Below are positions 31,201 to 40,500 of a stretch of 64,000 bases of DNA, piece by piece. The notes under the pieces are model-generated. The model saw only the letters and a list, made by a program, of their open reading frames with translations. It ran no database searches and was not told the DNA's origin. The stretch's first letter is position 1. Every line of letters begins with the position of its first letter. The DNA is from Plasmopara viticola (Eukaryota; Oomycota; Peronosporomycetes; Peronosporales; Peronosporaceae). A program made the translations under genes and the position numbers. The stretch lies in assembly GCA_001695595.3 (NCBI GenBank), contig MBPM02000003.1, positions 2,542,001 to 2,606,000 of the forward strand. The letters run 5' to 3'.

Positions 31201-34157
31201 CAAGATCAACGCTGAGTAAACAAGATGCCACTCGTGCTATTGTGAGCGAAATGCGCAAGCAGCTAGTAGAGCTACAGGCAAAAGATGCAGCTCTTCCCCC
31301 ACAGAGTCGTATTGATGCAGAGGAGTGGGAAATTGACTTGGATTACGGGGATTTGCTGAGGAAGCAGGGCGATGAGGCTTGCGATAAAGTGCGCAAAGAG
31401 CTCGCCTTTGCAGTAGAGAAAGAAAAGTTGTTGCTTTCCAAGATGCGAGAGACTTACGTCAGCCCGTTAGCAGTAGAGCTGGTGACCTTGTTTGCGTTTG
31501 ATAGTGGATTGAGCGTACAATCCTTTCGCACGATGAAAATGCCAGCGATTCTGCGAAAACGTCTTACTGACATTTATTCTGTTGACGGAGCTGCCAAAAA
31601 ACAATCTTTTGTCGGGTCAAAGGTGGACGGGGTACCAAAACGAGCGTCAGTGCTGCGTATCTTGGAAAAGAATACACCATTGGGGGAGGATTTTCCACTT
31701 AAAGAGGACGAGAAGCATCGTCTTACGAGTCGAAAGGATCCTGCCGTAGATGGTAAAGATCTAGCCGGCTGGTCTCCGGGTCTTTCGACGATGCAAGAAA
31801 GCGTTGGGTCAACTTCGGTCCACGGTTTTGAAGCGCGCAAACGGCAGCGCAATGAGCGAAATGAAAAGTTGGCGCGCTGGCAGAAAAGCAAACCCGGCGA
31901 CGATGCGGATGATCCAAGAGACGTTGTTGCAATCGCGTTCGCCCAACGCAACATGGGTGACTACAAATTAAAGACTGCCGCTGATTATGTTGTTCCAGAA
32001 CATCAGCGAGTGAACACAGTCAAGAAGTTGCGGCAAATGGCTTTGCTTGAAGAGGATTTGAATCTCTCTCGCTTGCGCTTTAATGCTAAGGTTCTCGAGC
32101 TTCGTGACTTGAAGGTGCAATTGATCAACGCGTTGCACTGCGATCAAGAACGGCGTCTTAAGCTTCTATCCGCACTAGCTGCAAAAAAACGAGCATTAGC
32201 AACTGTGCCAACCAGAGACTTCGTTGTTGACCTTCGCGAGTGGCCGGAGAAGCGGGAGCTCGTTACGGATGCTGACGTTGATCTCTATTTGCAAGAAAAG
32301 GCACACGTGCAGCCGCTTATTAGAAAAGTGGACTTACCGCCGACGCAGATTGAGGCTGAAAAGAGCATTCGATCATCTGATCGAGCAATCGCTGCGGTCG
32401 CACGAGCACTTGTTGACACCTCGTCAATGATGACGACAAGAAAGGCCGCTGCAGGGATCATGGTTGGGCATTTATATCTGCGCTTGGATGACAGTGCCAC
32501 GATAGCCACTGCGACCGCTGCTGCTGTTACTTCGCCATTGACAAAAGCACAGTCTCCGGACCTCAGTGACGAACACTTGGACGAGGATGATGAAGCCGTT
32601 CGCGAATACTTGATACGCCAAGAAATATCGTTGCTCGAGCGCAAGCAGCAACGTAGACTAGCAGCGTTTGATACTGCTATCGCGCACCTTCGTCGCGAGA
32701 AATTGGCTCTCGAGGTCGGGTTTAAGCGAGCTGAATTGCGGTTGTTCACCCTTCATAGCGAGCTATTGCTTCTCGAATCATTCGAGAGCAAGGAAAACTT
32801 GCTCAGTAGCAAGCTGGAGAAGAGCAAAGGCGAAAAGGCTCAAATCGTGGCCGAGTTGCGCGATGTGAACGATGTTTTGATGAGCAAAAAGCGGGAGCAG
32901 GAGGAGTGGTCACGACAAGAGAAAGCCGTGCAAGCAGAGTTCCTCACTCTTGTGAATGGAAGTGCTGGAGCAAGTGCTACTCCTCACCCCAGCTTTGCGG
33001 TGTTACAAAAGCTGTTTAAGCGCAGGATTAAACGAGCAAAGAAGAAACCAAGTGCGTATGGAAAAAACGATGGAAAGGAACTTGAAAGTGCAACGAATCA
33101 CGAGGAGCAAGATGAAGAAGACGAGGACGACGAGGACGACGACGATTACAGCGATGAAGACGACGACGATGACTTTGAAGAAGACGAGGAGACGTGCCCT
33201 CCTGGCTGCGAGTTGACACTCTACGAGAAGGTCCTTGCGCTGCGTGAAAAGCGAGCCGACGTGGATGATGCAATGGCAGAGCTGAACAAGGCAATTGACG
33301 AGCTACGAAAGGCAGGAGAGCGGCAAACAGCAAAGCAACGCGCAATTGACAAGGAACTCGCTGCATTGGAGCAGGACACGCAGCACTTTCAGAGCGAAAA
33401 GCAGTCGCGATTTAATCAATTAGACGTTGTGGTGCCCCTGAATACGCGGCAGCTCCGCTGTCTGGACTCTCCGTCGTCCATCCAGCCAAATTGGGTTCTG
33501 CCTTGTGAAGCTACGAATTGCCTCGTGTTTGAAACTAGCGCGTTTTTGGCTCTGACAGAGCGTATCGAGTCTTTGCAAGCTGAAAACAAGCAATTAAAGC
33601 AGCAGTTTCGGGATCTTCACAAACAGCAAAATGTGCTTGCGCGAGAGAAACAGCAACACGAAGACGCCATTGCTCGCGCTCAAGAACGCAGTGAGCAGCT
33701 AATGCAACTGAAGTTTGGACAGCTTGTGGACCTCGAAATGCTCGATCGCGCGTGCGACGCCTCGGTGGTGGATGATTTGCAGACTCGTGTCAAGGTGCGC
33801 GAGGTGGAATGTGAGCGTGCACTGCGTCGCGTTAAACGGACGCACCCTCAGCTTCAGCATGCGATTCTCCAGGCGACAGAGCAGAACACTGCCTTGCTCA
33901 CGCAGATTGCTGCACTAACAGAGCGTCAGGCCGAGCTAGAGCGCGAGCTCAATCGCACGCAGGGCCTTGACCATGACAACAAAGACGGTATCGGTGTGCT
34001 CCGATTCGAGAACGACGAAGCGCTAGCGGAGCGTGAGATGATGGAGCGCCACAAGTTTGTACGGCTTGTAAAGCTGCAGGCAAGAGAAGTTGAGGCGTTG
34101 AAGCAAGAGATCGGGTTACTGCGCGGCAAGGGTGGCAAGGTTTATGCGCCTCGTTGA
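28206..34157 (+). CDS. CFAP44: Cilia- and flagella-associated protein 44 (1983 aa)
   Basis: An uninterrupted frame of 1983 codons. The N-terminal about 750 residues are WD40 repeats, probably two beta-propellers, with family-typical segments such as FCVLPDKKVLSGTERGVLLLW. Long charged coiled-coil segments follow, then an acidic run (about residues 1630-1665, Asp/Glu with little else) ahead of CPPGCELTLYEKVLALREKR. The C-terminus ends MMERHKFVRLVKLQAREVEAL..GKVYAPR, matching the conserved CFAP44 tail. In ciliates and animals CFAP44 works with CFAP43 in the tether/tether-head complex that anchors inner dynein arm I1 (dynein f) to doublet microtubules. In an oomycete it would act in zoospore flagella. 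The length is close to that of other CFAP44 proteins. Its stop lies 91 bp before the next gene on the same strand. Confidence 0.93.
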   Translation: MEDAAKLEEGAAALSAQHEGVSGIKTQHEGVRDNEEEAPTYATSELVRPLSNWEISRDHLIFAHMCGLDMNKRHILHVLEPREEGVHGGVLLTAVGNTVQILTMNLQAAASCSRVLSRRYVFGLSGSGIGCLAMHPSRKFFAVGEKGEKPRLMIYCYPQITASRVLRNGAERAYASVEFSNDGETLASVGSGPDYLLTVWKWRTEQMVLRCKAFGQDVYTVRFAPTDSGFLATSGVGHIRFWKMAATFTGLKLQGDIGKFGKSELSDIEAFCVLPDKKVLSGTERGVLLLWDGNFIKCEILTSRRHLPHAGKINVVDFDEDAGHVVTAGKDGYVRFWNFESIDSADVVADEAAALVPMKRQVLVMPHMDIRAVVKEDVNRYLLQDSNGGVHLLRLESEDEHDVELNYIPNDTGRATGIACSPYEHVAASCGEDGSVRAWDYVAGTCLSTVFLEKVHDSKQRTVAATTIAWVPNSAAITSDILPASRQVVVGFDDGLVRVLLMDVDNRAWVLTNVFKPHSKRVTCVAYSHSGSAFVSASTDETLFFFHIVPSKKSLEAANYQRAYEPYGYQRVPAFVVAMSWRDDDTAVLVTLTNGQVLEYFLPHELSEETEDNQGESRDLDSTHGNDERELKEKNTLVVRESFELHLSSREWALRRRDHFMSVKELERLEAQYPRITSLETTDQMRDRNFQVEVPVAKGTAKPLAALYAVSPPNETENLLRHAANDCIYLSYEAPLSENLFVLQYDRPMPLQEFASESTGQMTSLALSTSKRFILCGLTNGKFQLRSSRKPHAFISGEFHDCAASTSNSKLHLALSFDDSYVLAVGRDGNLSICRLHSEKVEEASNLLADKLEDMLAKAALARDQAHELQESAMTMEQKAMDNKNDDGPSESGGASITSLSVLPAFHGAKAYAAYIEHMLSPNVAVARDSEQFHGVVRLTSDVCSTDGLVEGGPTFSDDSGHGVPAAVLMQFSVEDLANPKEAYTIEDAKVKTEADARARSTLSKQDATRAIVSEMRKQLVELQAKDAALPPQSRIDAEEWEIDLDYGDLLRKQGDEACDKVRKELAFAVEKEKLLLSKMRETYVSPLAVELVTLFAFDSGLSVQSFRTMKMPAILRKRLTDIYSVDGAAKKQSFVGSKVDGVPKRASVLRILEKNTPLGEDFPLKEDEKHRLTSRKDPAVDGKDLAGWSPGLSTMQESVGSTSVHGFEARKRQRNERNEKLARWQKSKPGDDADDPRDVVAIAFAQRNMGDYKLKTAADYVVPEHQRVNTVKKLRQMALLEEDLNLSRLRFNAKVLELRDLKVQLINALHCDQERRLKLLSALAAKKRALATVPTRDFVVDLREWPEKRELVTDADVDLYLQEKAHVQPLIRKVDLPPTQIEAEKSIRSSDRAIAAVARALVDTSSMMTTRKAAAGIMVGHLYLRLDDSATIATATAAAVTSPLTKAQSPDLSDEHLDEDDEAVREYLIRQEISLLERKQQRRLAAFDTAIAHLRREKLALEVGFKRAELRLFTLHSELLLLESFESKENLLSSKLEKSKGEKAQIVAELRDVNDVLMSKKREQEEWSRQEKAVQAEFLTLVNGSAGASATPHPSFAVLQKLFKRRIKRAKKKPSAYGKNDGKELESATNHEEQDEEDEDDEDDDDYSDEDDDDDFEEDEETCPPGCELTLYEKVLALREKRADVDDAMAELNKAIDELRKAGERQTAKQRAIDKELAALEQDTQHFQSEKQSRFNQLDVVVPLNTRQLRCLDSPSSIQPNWVLPCEATNCLVFETSAFLALTERIESLQAENKQLKQQFRDLHKQQNVLAREKQQHEDAIARAQERSEQLMQLKFGQLVDLEMLDRACDASVVDDLQTRVKVREVECERALRRVKRTHPQLQHAILQATEQNTALLTQIAALTERQAELERELNRTQGLDHDNKDGIGVLRFENDEALAEREMMERHKFVRLVKLQAREVEALKQEIGLLRGKGGKVYAPR

Positions 34158-34226
34158 AGTGGTAGGATCTGGTTTGTAATTGGTTAGAATAGATACCCCG
34201 AATACATAGAAAAAGTTACAGCGTTT

Positions 34227-34233
34227 TCATTTT
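34227..34233 (+). promoter_or_regulatory. Candidate initiator for the zinc-motif gene
   Basis: TCATTTT matches the oomycete Inr consensus TCAYTYY. It lies 16-22 bp upstream of the ATG at 34249, inside the 91-bp gap after CFAP44, suggesting the downstream gene has its own very compact promoter. Confidence 0.35.
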
Positions 34234-34248
34234 GAAAAGACACGCACG

Positions 34249-34842
34249 ATGGCAACGCGCAATAGGAAGCGCATGAGTACGCAGCGCCATAAAGTCGAGG
34301 CTGCTGAGGTGCTGGACGAGGAGGAGGAGCGTCTTTTTAGATTGGACCCGAGTCTCATGACGGAGCGGCAGCAGCTGGCCTTTCTGTTGCGCACGACCGC
34401 TCACGAGGCATCCAATGAGTCGTCCTCGGGCAATGAGAGTCCGGGGGCGGAAACGGAAACGTCTTTGCGCCTCAAGAAGAAGCCAAGACGTCGAATACGC
34501 TTAAACAATACGAATGAGGTTGCTCCAACGGTCCACCGGGGATCTGGGCGTCCAAATAAGAGCAAGAAGAACGTGCTGACTTCAGATACGAAATTGAATT
34601 TACGGATTGGAAAGGAAACCAACGACAAGAAGGTCGTTAACAAGTGCAGTCCGTGCGCTTCGGACGACATTGCGCATTTAAATGCCGTACAATTTGGTAA
34701 GAAATCGTCTTGTTGCGCGCTGTGCTGCGATTATAAAACGTTGCACGAGGCTTCATTCTCGAACGCGTTGTTCCTGTGCCCCGCCTGCGACCAAAAGTAC
34801 CCAACCCAGCAGGCGTTGGGAAGGCGCGCTTGTGTGACCTAA
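34249..34842 (+). CDS. Zinc-motif protein, paralogue copy 1 (197 aa)
   Basis: A complete single-exon gene with no named family that I recognise. Features in order: a conserved N-terminal element DPSLMTERQQLAFLLRTTA (33-51), a Ser/acidic stretch, basic KKKPRRRIR (76-84), a degenerate AT-hook-like GSGRPNKSKK (98-107), and a C-terminal cysteine cluster C156-x2-C159 and C177-x2-C180 followed by DQKYPTQQALGRR. The four-cysteine spacing suggests a small zinc ribbon. The basic and AT-hook-like parts suggest a nuclear, DNA-associated role, but that is inference. The same N-terminal element and cysteine block occur in the gene at 36055-36791 on the opposite strand, so the two are diverged paralogues. 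Unlike that copy, this one has no intron. Confidence 0.75.
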   Translation: MATRNRKRMSTQRHKVEAAEVLDEEEERLFRLDPSLMTERQQLAFLLRTTAHEASNESSSGNESPGAETETSLRLKKKPRRRIRLNNTNEVAPTVHRGSGRPNKSKKNVLTSDTKLNLRIGKETNDKKVVNKCSPCASDDIAHLNAVQFGKKSSCCALCCDYKTLHEASFSNALFLCPACDQKYPTQQALGRRACVT

Positions 34843-35166
34843 AGGGTCTACAAGGGTAGGAGGAGAACGGGCTACAAACGGCTGCTCATAGGGAGGGATC
34901 GACAAGCAGCAGTAACAGGAATCGACATTGCTAAGGACAAGAGGACAGACATCAGAGGGACACCAGTAAGCAGCGTCGAGTGGCGGTACTCTATATATTT
35001 ATTGTTTATAATTTAGTGAAGTTGAGCGAAAAGAGCGAAAAGCCGTTAGCAATTAATTGCCTTTTTTATTATTTTCTCAAAATAGGATAGACCTGATGTA
35101 TTTTAAGACCAATCATGAAGCCGCTTTTAATCCGAACTCCTTTGAAGCGGCACGCAGAGACGAAGC

Positions 35167-35695
35167 ATGGCGCCCGCGTTTGCGCCGGGAAGGCCCCCGT
35201 CCTACGCCAAACTAGGCAGTGAAGTACACTAAGCGTCGTAATTTTTTGTAATTTGATCGCCGCGTTGACCTTGTTTGCCGCATTGGGTAGCCCGATAATC
35301 ACGGGGATGATGACTTTGTAGTTGACCAGCGGCGCGCCCAGCAAATCGAGCGTCAAAAGCAAGATGAGAATTTAGATGAGCTGCATTCCGCCGTGAAACG
35401 TCTTGGCGATATGAGTCTTAACATAAGTTCGGAGCTCGACACACAAAACAAGTAAGCACGACCTGTATTGGAGTGTGTGTTGAGGACTGAATAAATTGAC
35501 TCCTTTCTTGCTATTGCTGATAGAATGCTTGATGACCTGAGCGATGATACAGACAAAGCCGACCACGCATTAAAAGCTGTGACGAGACAGACGCAGGAAC
35601 TCATAAAGCAGTCGGGCGGCATGAAGAATTTCATTGTTATTATTGTGCTCATTTTGATCTTGCTGTTGCTGACGTACTTGGTGATCATGACATGA
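35167..35695 (+). CDS. BET1-like Qc-SNARE, three exons (129 aa)
   Basis: Model: join(35167..35223,35291..35451,35524..35695). Introns of 67 bp (GTACAC..GGGTAG) and 72 bp (GTAAGC..TGATAG) have good splice sites and keep frame. ATG 35167 has A at -3 and G at +4. The protein has a short N-terminus, a SNARE helix at about 43-100 and a C-terminal membrane anchor at 109-128 (FIVIIVLILILLLLTYLVIM). The central TQNKML places Q71 at the ionic zero layer, and human BET1 has nearly the same TQNKLL there. Overall length and layout also match BET1, which acts in ER-Golgi vesicle fusion; other Qc-SNAREs (syntaxin-8 or -6 class) remain possible. The SNARE and anchor are secure; exon 1 is the least certain. 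It sits between two inverted zinc-motif paralogues. Confidence 0.78.
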
Positions 35696-36054
35696 GTCGG
35701 CGTCGATAGAGTTGAACAAAAACGAGGTAATATATAAAATTATACGACGTAATAGAGCAGATTTTTCCTGAGCAAAACTTGTCGGCCACACGTAGGAAGA
35801 CGACAGAAATTCAGGCTTTACAATCCACCCAGTCATATCATATCCATACACTCAGCTATAGACAAGGATACAAAAGTGCATTCTTCTATCGCCCACGTGT
35901 CGTCTTCGTTTATGGCTTAGCTTGCTCCAATTGCGTCACTGACCACGATGCAGTCATTAAAAACTTTTCCACATACCGGCATCCCTTTTTCCTCTCCTCT
36001 TTTTTTTTGCAATCACTCCCACCTCTTTCCCCATTTGTTCTTTTACTCCTTGGA

Positions 36055-36791
36055 CTATGCCATGCAGACACGACCTAGAGCTTGCTGCGTCGGATACTTC
36101 CGATCGCACGACGGGCATAGGAACAATGGTGCGTCGCAAAACGCCTCCAAATCACAACACAGCGCACAGAGTGGAGTTGCGGCCGAGCGGCTTAGCAAAG
36201 CTACATCACTGGCGCTTGATGGACTATTCTTGTCGTGCTTCATCGTCCCTTCTCGTTCTTGTCTCTCAACCTCAAGCGCTCGACCGGCCATAAATGCATC
36301 GCCCTTCAGGCTCTCAACAACAGCGGTTGCGACTGCAGATTCAATAGGTCGCGTATTATGACCACGGGGCGACAATCTCATTGATACACGGCTATGAGGA
36401 TGCGTCCTGTTCTTCGGCAACTTAATCGAATTCTTTGGCGGTCGACCACGACCGCAATAAATCACAGGGGGCACGTTTGCTGCACTTGAAAATCCTTTTC
36501 CAGATAGACACAGAAAAAATATGCATAACTGTTAGCGTGGCATGACCTAGTGAATTAAAAAGAACGTTCTAACGTACGGGTAGTGCGCGTTTTGCTGCGC
36601 TTGGCTGGCTGTCGCCGCGGCGGCTCGTCGCCTTCACTCTCGCTGGAAGAAAATGATTCACTTGAGCTGTTTGAGGCATCAGACGGTGCTGTCGTGCGCA
36701 GCAGGAAGGCCAGTTGCTGGCGCTCGGTCATGACACGCGGGTCTAATGACTCTTCGGTCGCGGCGCGGCGCGGGCGCTTCATTGCGAACAT
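36055..36791 (-). CDS. Zinc-motif / AT-hook protein, paralogue copy 2, two exons (212 aa)
   Basis: Model: complement(join(36055..36479,36578..36791)), with a 98-bp intron (GTACGT..TGCAG). Phase works: exon 1 ends with one base of a Pro codon. The N-terminus carries LDPRVMTERQQLAFLLRTTA, nearly the same as copy 1, then a Ser/Glu-rich stretch. Directly after the splice comes a canonical AT-hook GRGRPPK (81-87), aligning with GSGRP of copy 1, which supports the splice. The C-terminus has C-x2-C, 13 residues, C-x2-C, then DRKYPTQQALGR. ATG 36791 was chosen because it is the first in frame; ATG 36782 is an alternative. The gene converges on the SNARE gene and is divergent from the nucleotidyltransferase gene. 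Function is unknown; minor-groove DNA binding is plausible through the AT-hook. Confidence 0.75.
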
Positions 36792-37516
36792 TTCGAAGAA
36801 TAGGGCGCAGAAAATGGCGCGGTAGAAGTCAGACACGTTGGCCGAGGCACCACAATGGTCGGCAATATCGCTCGGTGGACGCCAGCGCTGCTGCTAGTCG
36901 CTATATACTATGGCCGTTGCTCTTTGGTCGAGCGAGCTGCCGGCGGCGATAGTCTATTGGTGCGAATTTGTGCGAAACGCAGAAGGGCGCAGATATCCCA
37001 CTATATCCCGATTAATTGCGATTTTGATTCCTACTTACTATTGTAATGACGAAAGTCGAATGTGTACATCTTAGCTATCTATCACTGTTGTACTTAGTTC
37101 GAAAGGTCCGTAGTGTGAATGTGCCGACCAGTACACGTAAATACGCGGAAGAGATACGTATATAACATTTCGCAGCTAATTGGGTGCTTTATAGTTTTCC
37201 CGTACTTTGCAGGTCGGCTTCGGAAAAGTCTTACAGTATGCACTGGTCGGGGCATATTTTTGGACCTAATATTCAGCCCGATTTGATGGCGACATAGATA
37301 GAGTATTTGCTCAGGATACAGTTAAGCAAGTTGCTCATAAAACGCGCATGTCAATCTCAGCAAGTTCGCTGGGTTTTTTAATTTGCCCAACTGGTCATTG
37401 TACTGATCATCTGACGATATTAAAGCTATTATGATCACAATGTAGTTTCTGCCAATCGTTTTGATCTGTCGAGCGGCCCGGATACTTTCGTTCGCGACTC
37501 CCCCTTTTTTGCCATC
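36792..37516. other. Divergent intergenic region
   Basis: About 725 bp between the starts of two divergent genes, so it should hold both promoters. I see no strong consensus initiator near 37517. On the minus side TGACTTC with a nearby CATTTTC (about 36810-36830) is a weak Inr/FPR-like pair. No other feature is visible. Confidence 0.4.
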
Positions 37517-40500
37517 ATGGATGCGTCCGTCGCGGAAGTCGTGACGGAGTCCACGCGATCTCGATTACAAATTAAAATGAGTAAAACGAAGGAAAAGAAG
37601 GTCTTTAACACAGTTTTGCACTCTGTACCGTTGCACCGGAAAAAGAAGCCGCATAATTGGCATCCAAAGTCATCGTCCTGCTCCTCTTTTAAAAGCACAA
37701 GTTCCGTGGCTGTCGCTCAAGAAGATAACTACCAAGACACTGTATGGTTTAAAGCTGGCAACGGTGACCTTTTTTTTGCGCAGTGGTTCTTGAATCGATG
37801 CAACGGTGTGGGTGACTTTAAGACGCCACAGTCTGACGCAGCCACGCAGCGAGTGTTTATGTTGTATAAAGCCCAGTGCAAATTGCGTCGGGAGCTTGCA
37901 TTGGGCTCTAAAAGAGATGAAGAACGCTCAGATAAAGCAATCGACGAAGAAGAAGACCAAGAGGAACTTGTAAATGATATTGAGGAGCCCTTGTGGGATG
38001 TGGAGGAGATCGTAAAGCACGTTGGCGATGTCCTGCGGATTTCGAGACAGAAATTAATGGAGCAAAAGAGGTTAGCTGAAATGACCAACATGAAAGTTGA
38101 GGGAACGATTGAGAGGATAGTGGTGGCGGAGGTGGTGGAAAATGCTACGGAATTGATTCTCAGCAGAGCCACGAGTGATCAGGAAATGCAATTGAGACGA
38201 TGGATTTCAATTTTAAAGGAGGACGAGATAATAGATAAAGCAACGACAAACGTTGGACTTGAAATCGGGGGAGACGACAGGATAGATGTCAATAAAAAGA
38301 AAAAGATGCGCTCAAAAAAGAGCAAAGTGAAAGTTGCTGAAGACACGGCATGTAAACAGGTGGCGTCGTTCTTGGTTTTCTTAGAAGAATCAGCAAAAGC
38401 GCAGACTTTAGCTCAAACGTCCGCAATTGTACCGCCCATAGAAATGGCGGTGGCGTGGATGGCTGAGTTGCAGCGTCTTGTCGAGTTGTCAAGTATTGAG
38501 CCAGAGGAGGAAGAACGACGCAGGCAAGTGGCACTTGACATTCAGACGATACTTCGACGTGAAGTTACAAAGTGGCGGCATTGTGAGGTGGTTTTGTTTG
38601 GTAGCTCGTTGACACACTTCGGTTCGCGTGACTCGGATCTCGACATGTGTCTTTTTCCAAATGATCAAAATGTTGACACGCATACAACTCCTTCAACAGA
38701 AAAGCGTCAGCTGCAGCATCTCGTGGATGAAAACGTATGTGTACGCGCACCAAGTTTTGATACTGAAAAGGTCGAACACTTGCAAGACCTTTACGCTCAA
38801 ATTCAAAAGAGCATTAAAAAGTTGACGCAGTCGCTTAACACCTTGGACCGTTCTGATAAGAACGGCGACAAGCAGATGAAACAGCGTCGTCAGCTCGAGT
38901 TCTTTTATACTCAGATGCGACTTCTTCGCAACGCTATTGTGGCACAATTAACACAGCTTGATAGCAGTGTAGAGCCGCACAATCATGTCAATACTAATGG
39001 AAAGTCTGCCCGTCTAAAGACATTAATTGATGCCAGCAGACGTAGCAGTGAAGATCTTTACCTTCTTCGTGCTACACTTCAAAACGCAGCAAAATGCGTA
39101 GTACACCACGTCATTGCTGGCGCTCGCGTTCCTATCATTCGCTTCTTGCACACGCGTAGCGGACGTGAGTATGACTGCGACTTGTGCTTCAAAAATGTAT
39201 TGGCTTCACGTAATACGTCACTGTTGCGTGCATACGCGGCTTTTGATGACCGTGCCCGTATAGTTGGTTTTGCCGTGAAACACTGGGCAAAACAGCGTAA
39301 CATCAGCGAAGCATCCATGGGATTCCTCAGCTCGTACTCTTTTGTGCTACTAAGCATATACTATCTTCAACTTGCACGCGTTTTGCCAAATCTGCAAGAC
39401 CCTCAGCTTCTGGAGTCGGCCAACATTTCACCCGAATACTATAATGACACCAACATTGCGTTTTGCGAGGACCGTGACATTGCACAAGCCTTTCACAAGC
39501 GCACAACAGGGAAGAACTCATCTGATGTATTGTTCACGACACTTTTGACTGGTTTTTTCGAGTTTTATGCCACTCAATTTGACTTTGCACAACGTGTTGT
39601 GACAGTCCGCTCACCGGAGGTAGTTGCGTTAAAAGTTGCGCAATGGGGCATTTGCAAGGCCAAAACGTGGCGCATGAGTATTCAAGACCCTCTGGAGACT
39701 GGACGTGACCTCGGATGTGTTTTGCAGTTCGAAAGGCAGAAAAAAATCCTTTGCGAGTTGCGTCGAGCACATGAATTGCTGGCGCAAGGTGAGAGCTTTA
39801 TAGACAAAGTCTGTGCTGTCGAAAACGCTGGTGATGATGCGGGTAAAGTAAAACGACGCGAAGAGGAGGCACCAATGTCTCGTGAGGTGACGATGAGAAG
39901 TCATTCCCAACCAAACAAAGAGCAGATCGCAGAGACTCGGCAGCAAGAGGAGAAAAAACAACGATCGTACGTAGTGATTCTACAAAGCGCCGACAAAGAA
40001 TTGACAGAAGAAGCCATTAAAACATTATTTAGATCATTTCAGAAATCTTTTCGGGTTTCTGATGTGACCGAGGTAGCGCAATCTGACTGTGCAGCTGTCG
40101 GCAATGAAAACAAACGATGGATGGTCGAGTTGTTGACGCAGACACTAGACTGTCCCCATGCGTTGTTTCAAAGAACACGAATTGATTGGAAGGCGGCTGA
40201 TGGACGTGTGGGTCGCGTATGGGTTCATCATCAGGCTTTGTTCAACACTCCACCGTGTCGGAAGTGTCTGTCGCCAGGGCATGCAACGGGCAAGTGTCTA
40301 CAAGACAAAGACAATAACGAAGGAGGTGGCAGTAGACGGAAGAACAGGAAAAATGTCCAACGTCACGTACTTCGTCTGACTCTGAGCGAAAACCGGTCGA
40401 GCAAATTTGCGAAAAAGAGTAGTCGGCGTTGCAAGCACGAACAGCAGCATGCAGCAGTACACGATACTGACAACCCGAAAAATAAGTCTGTCAAACGCAA

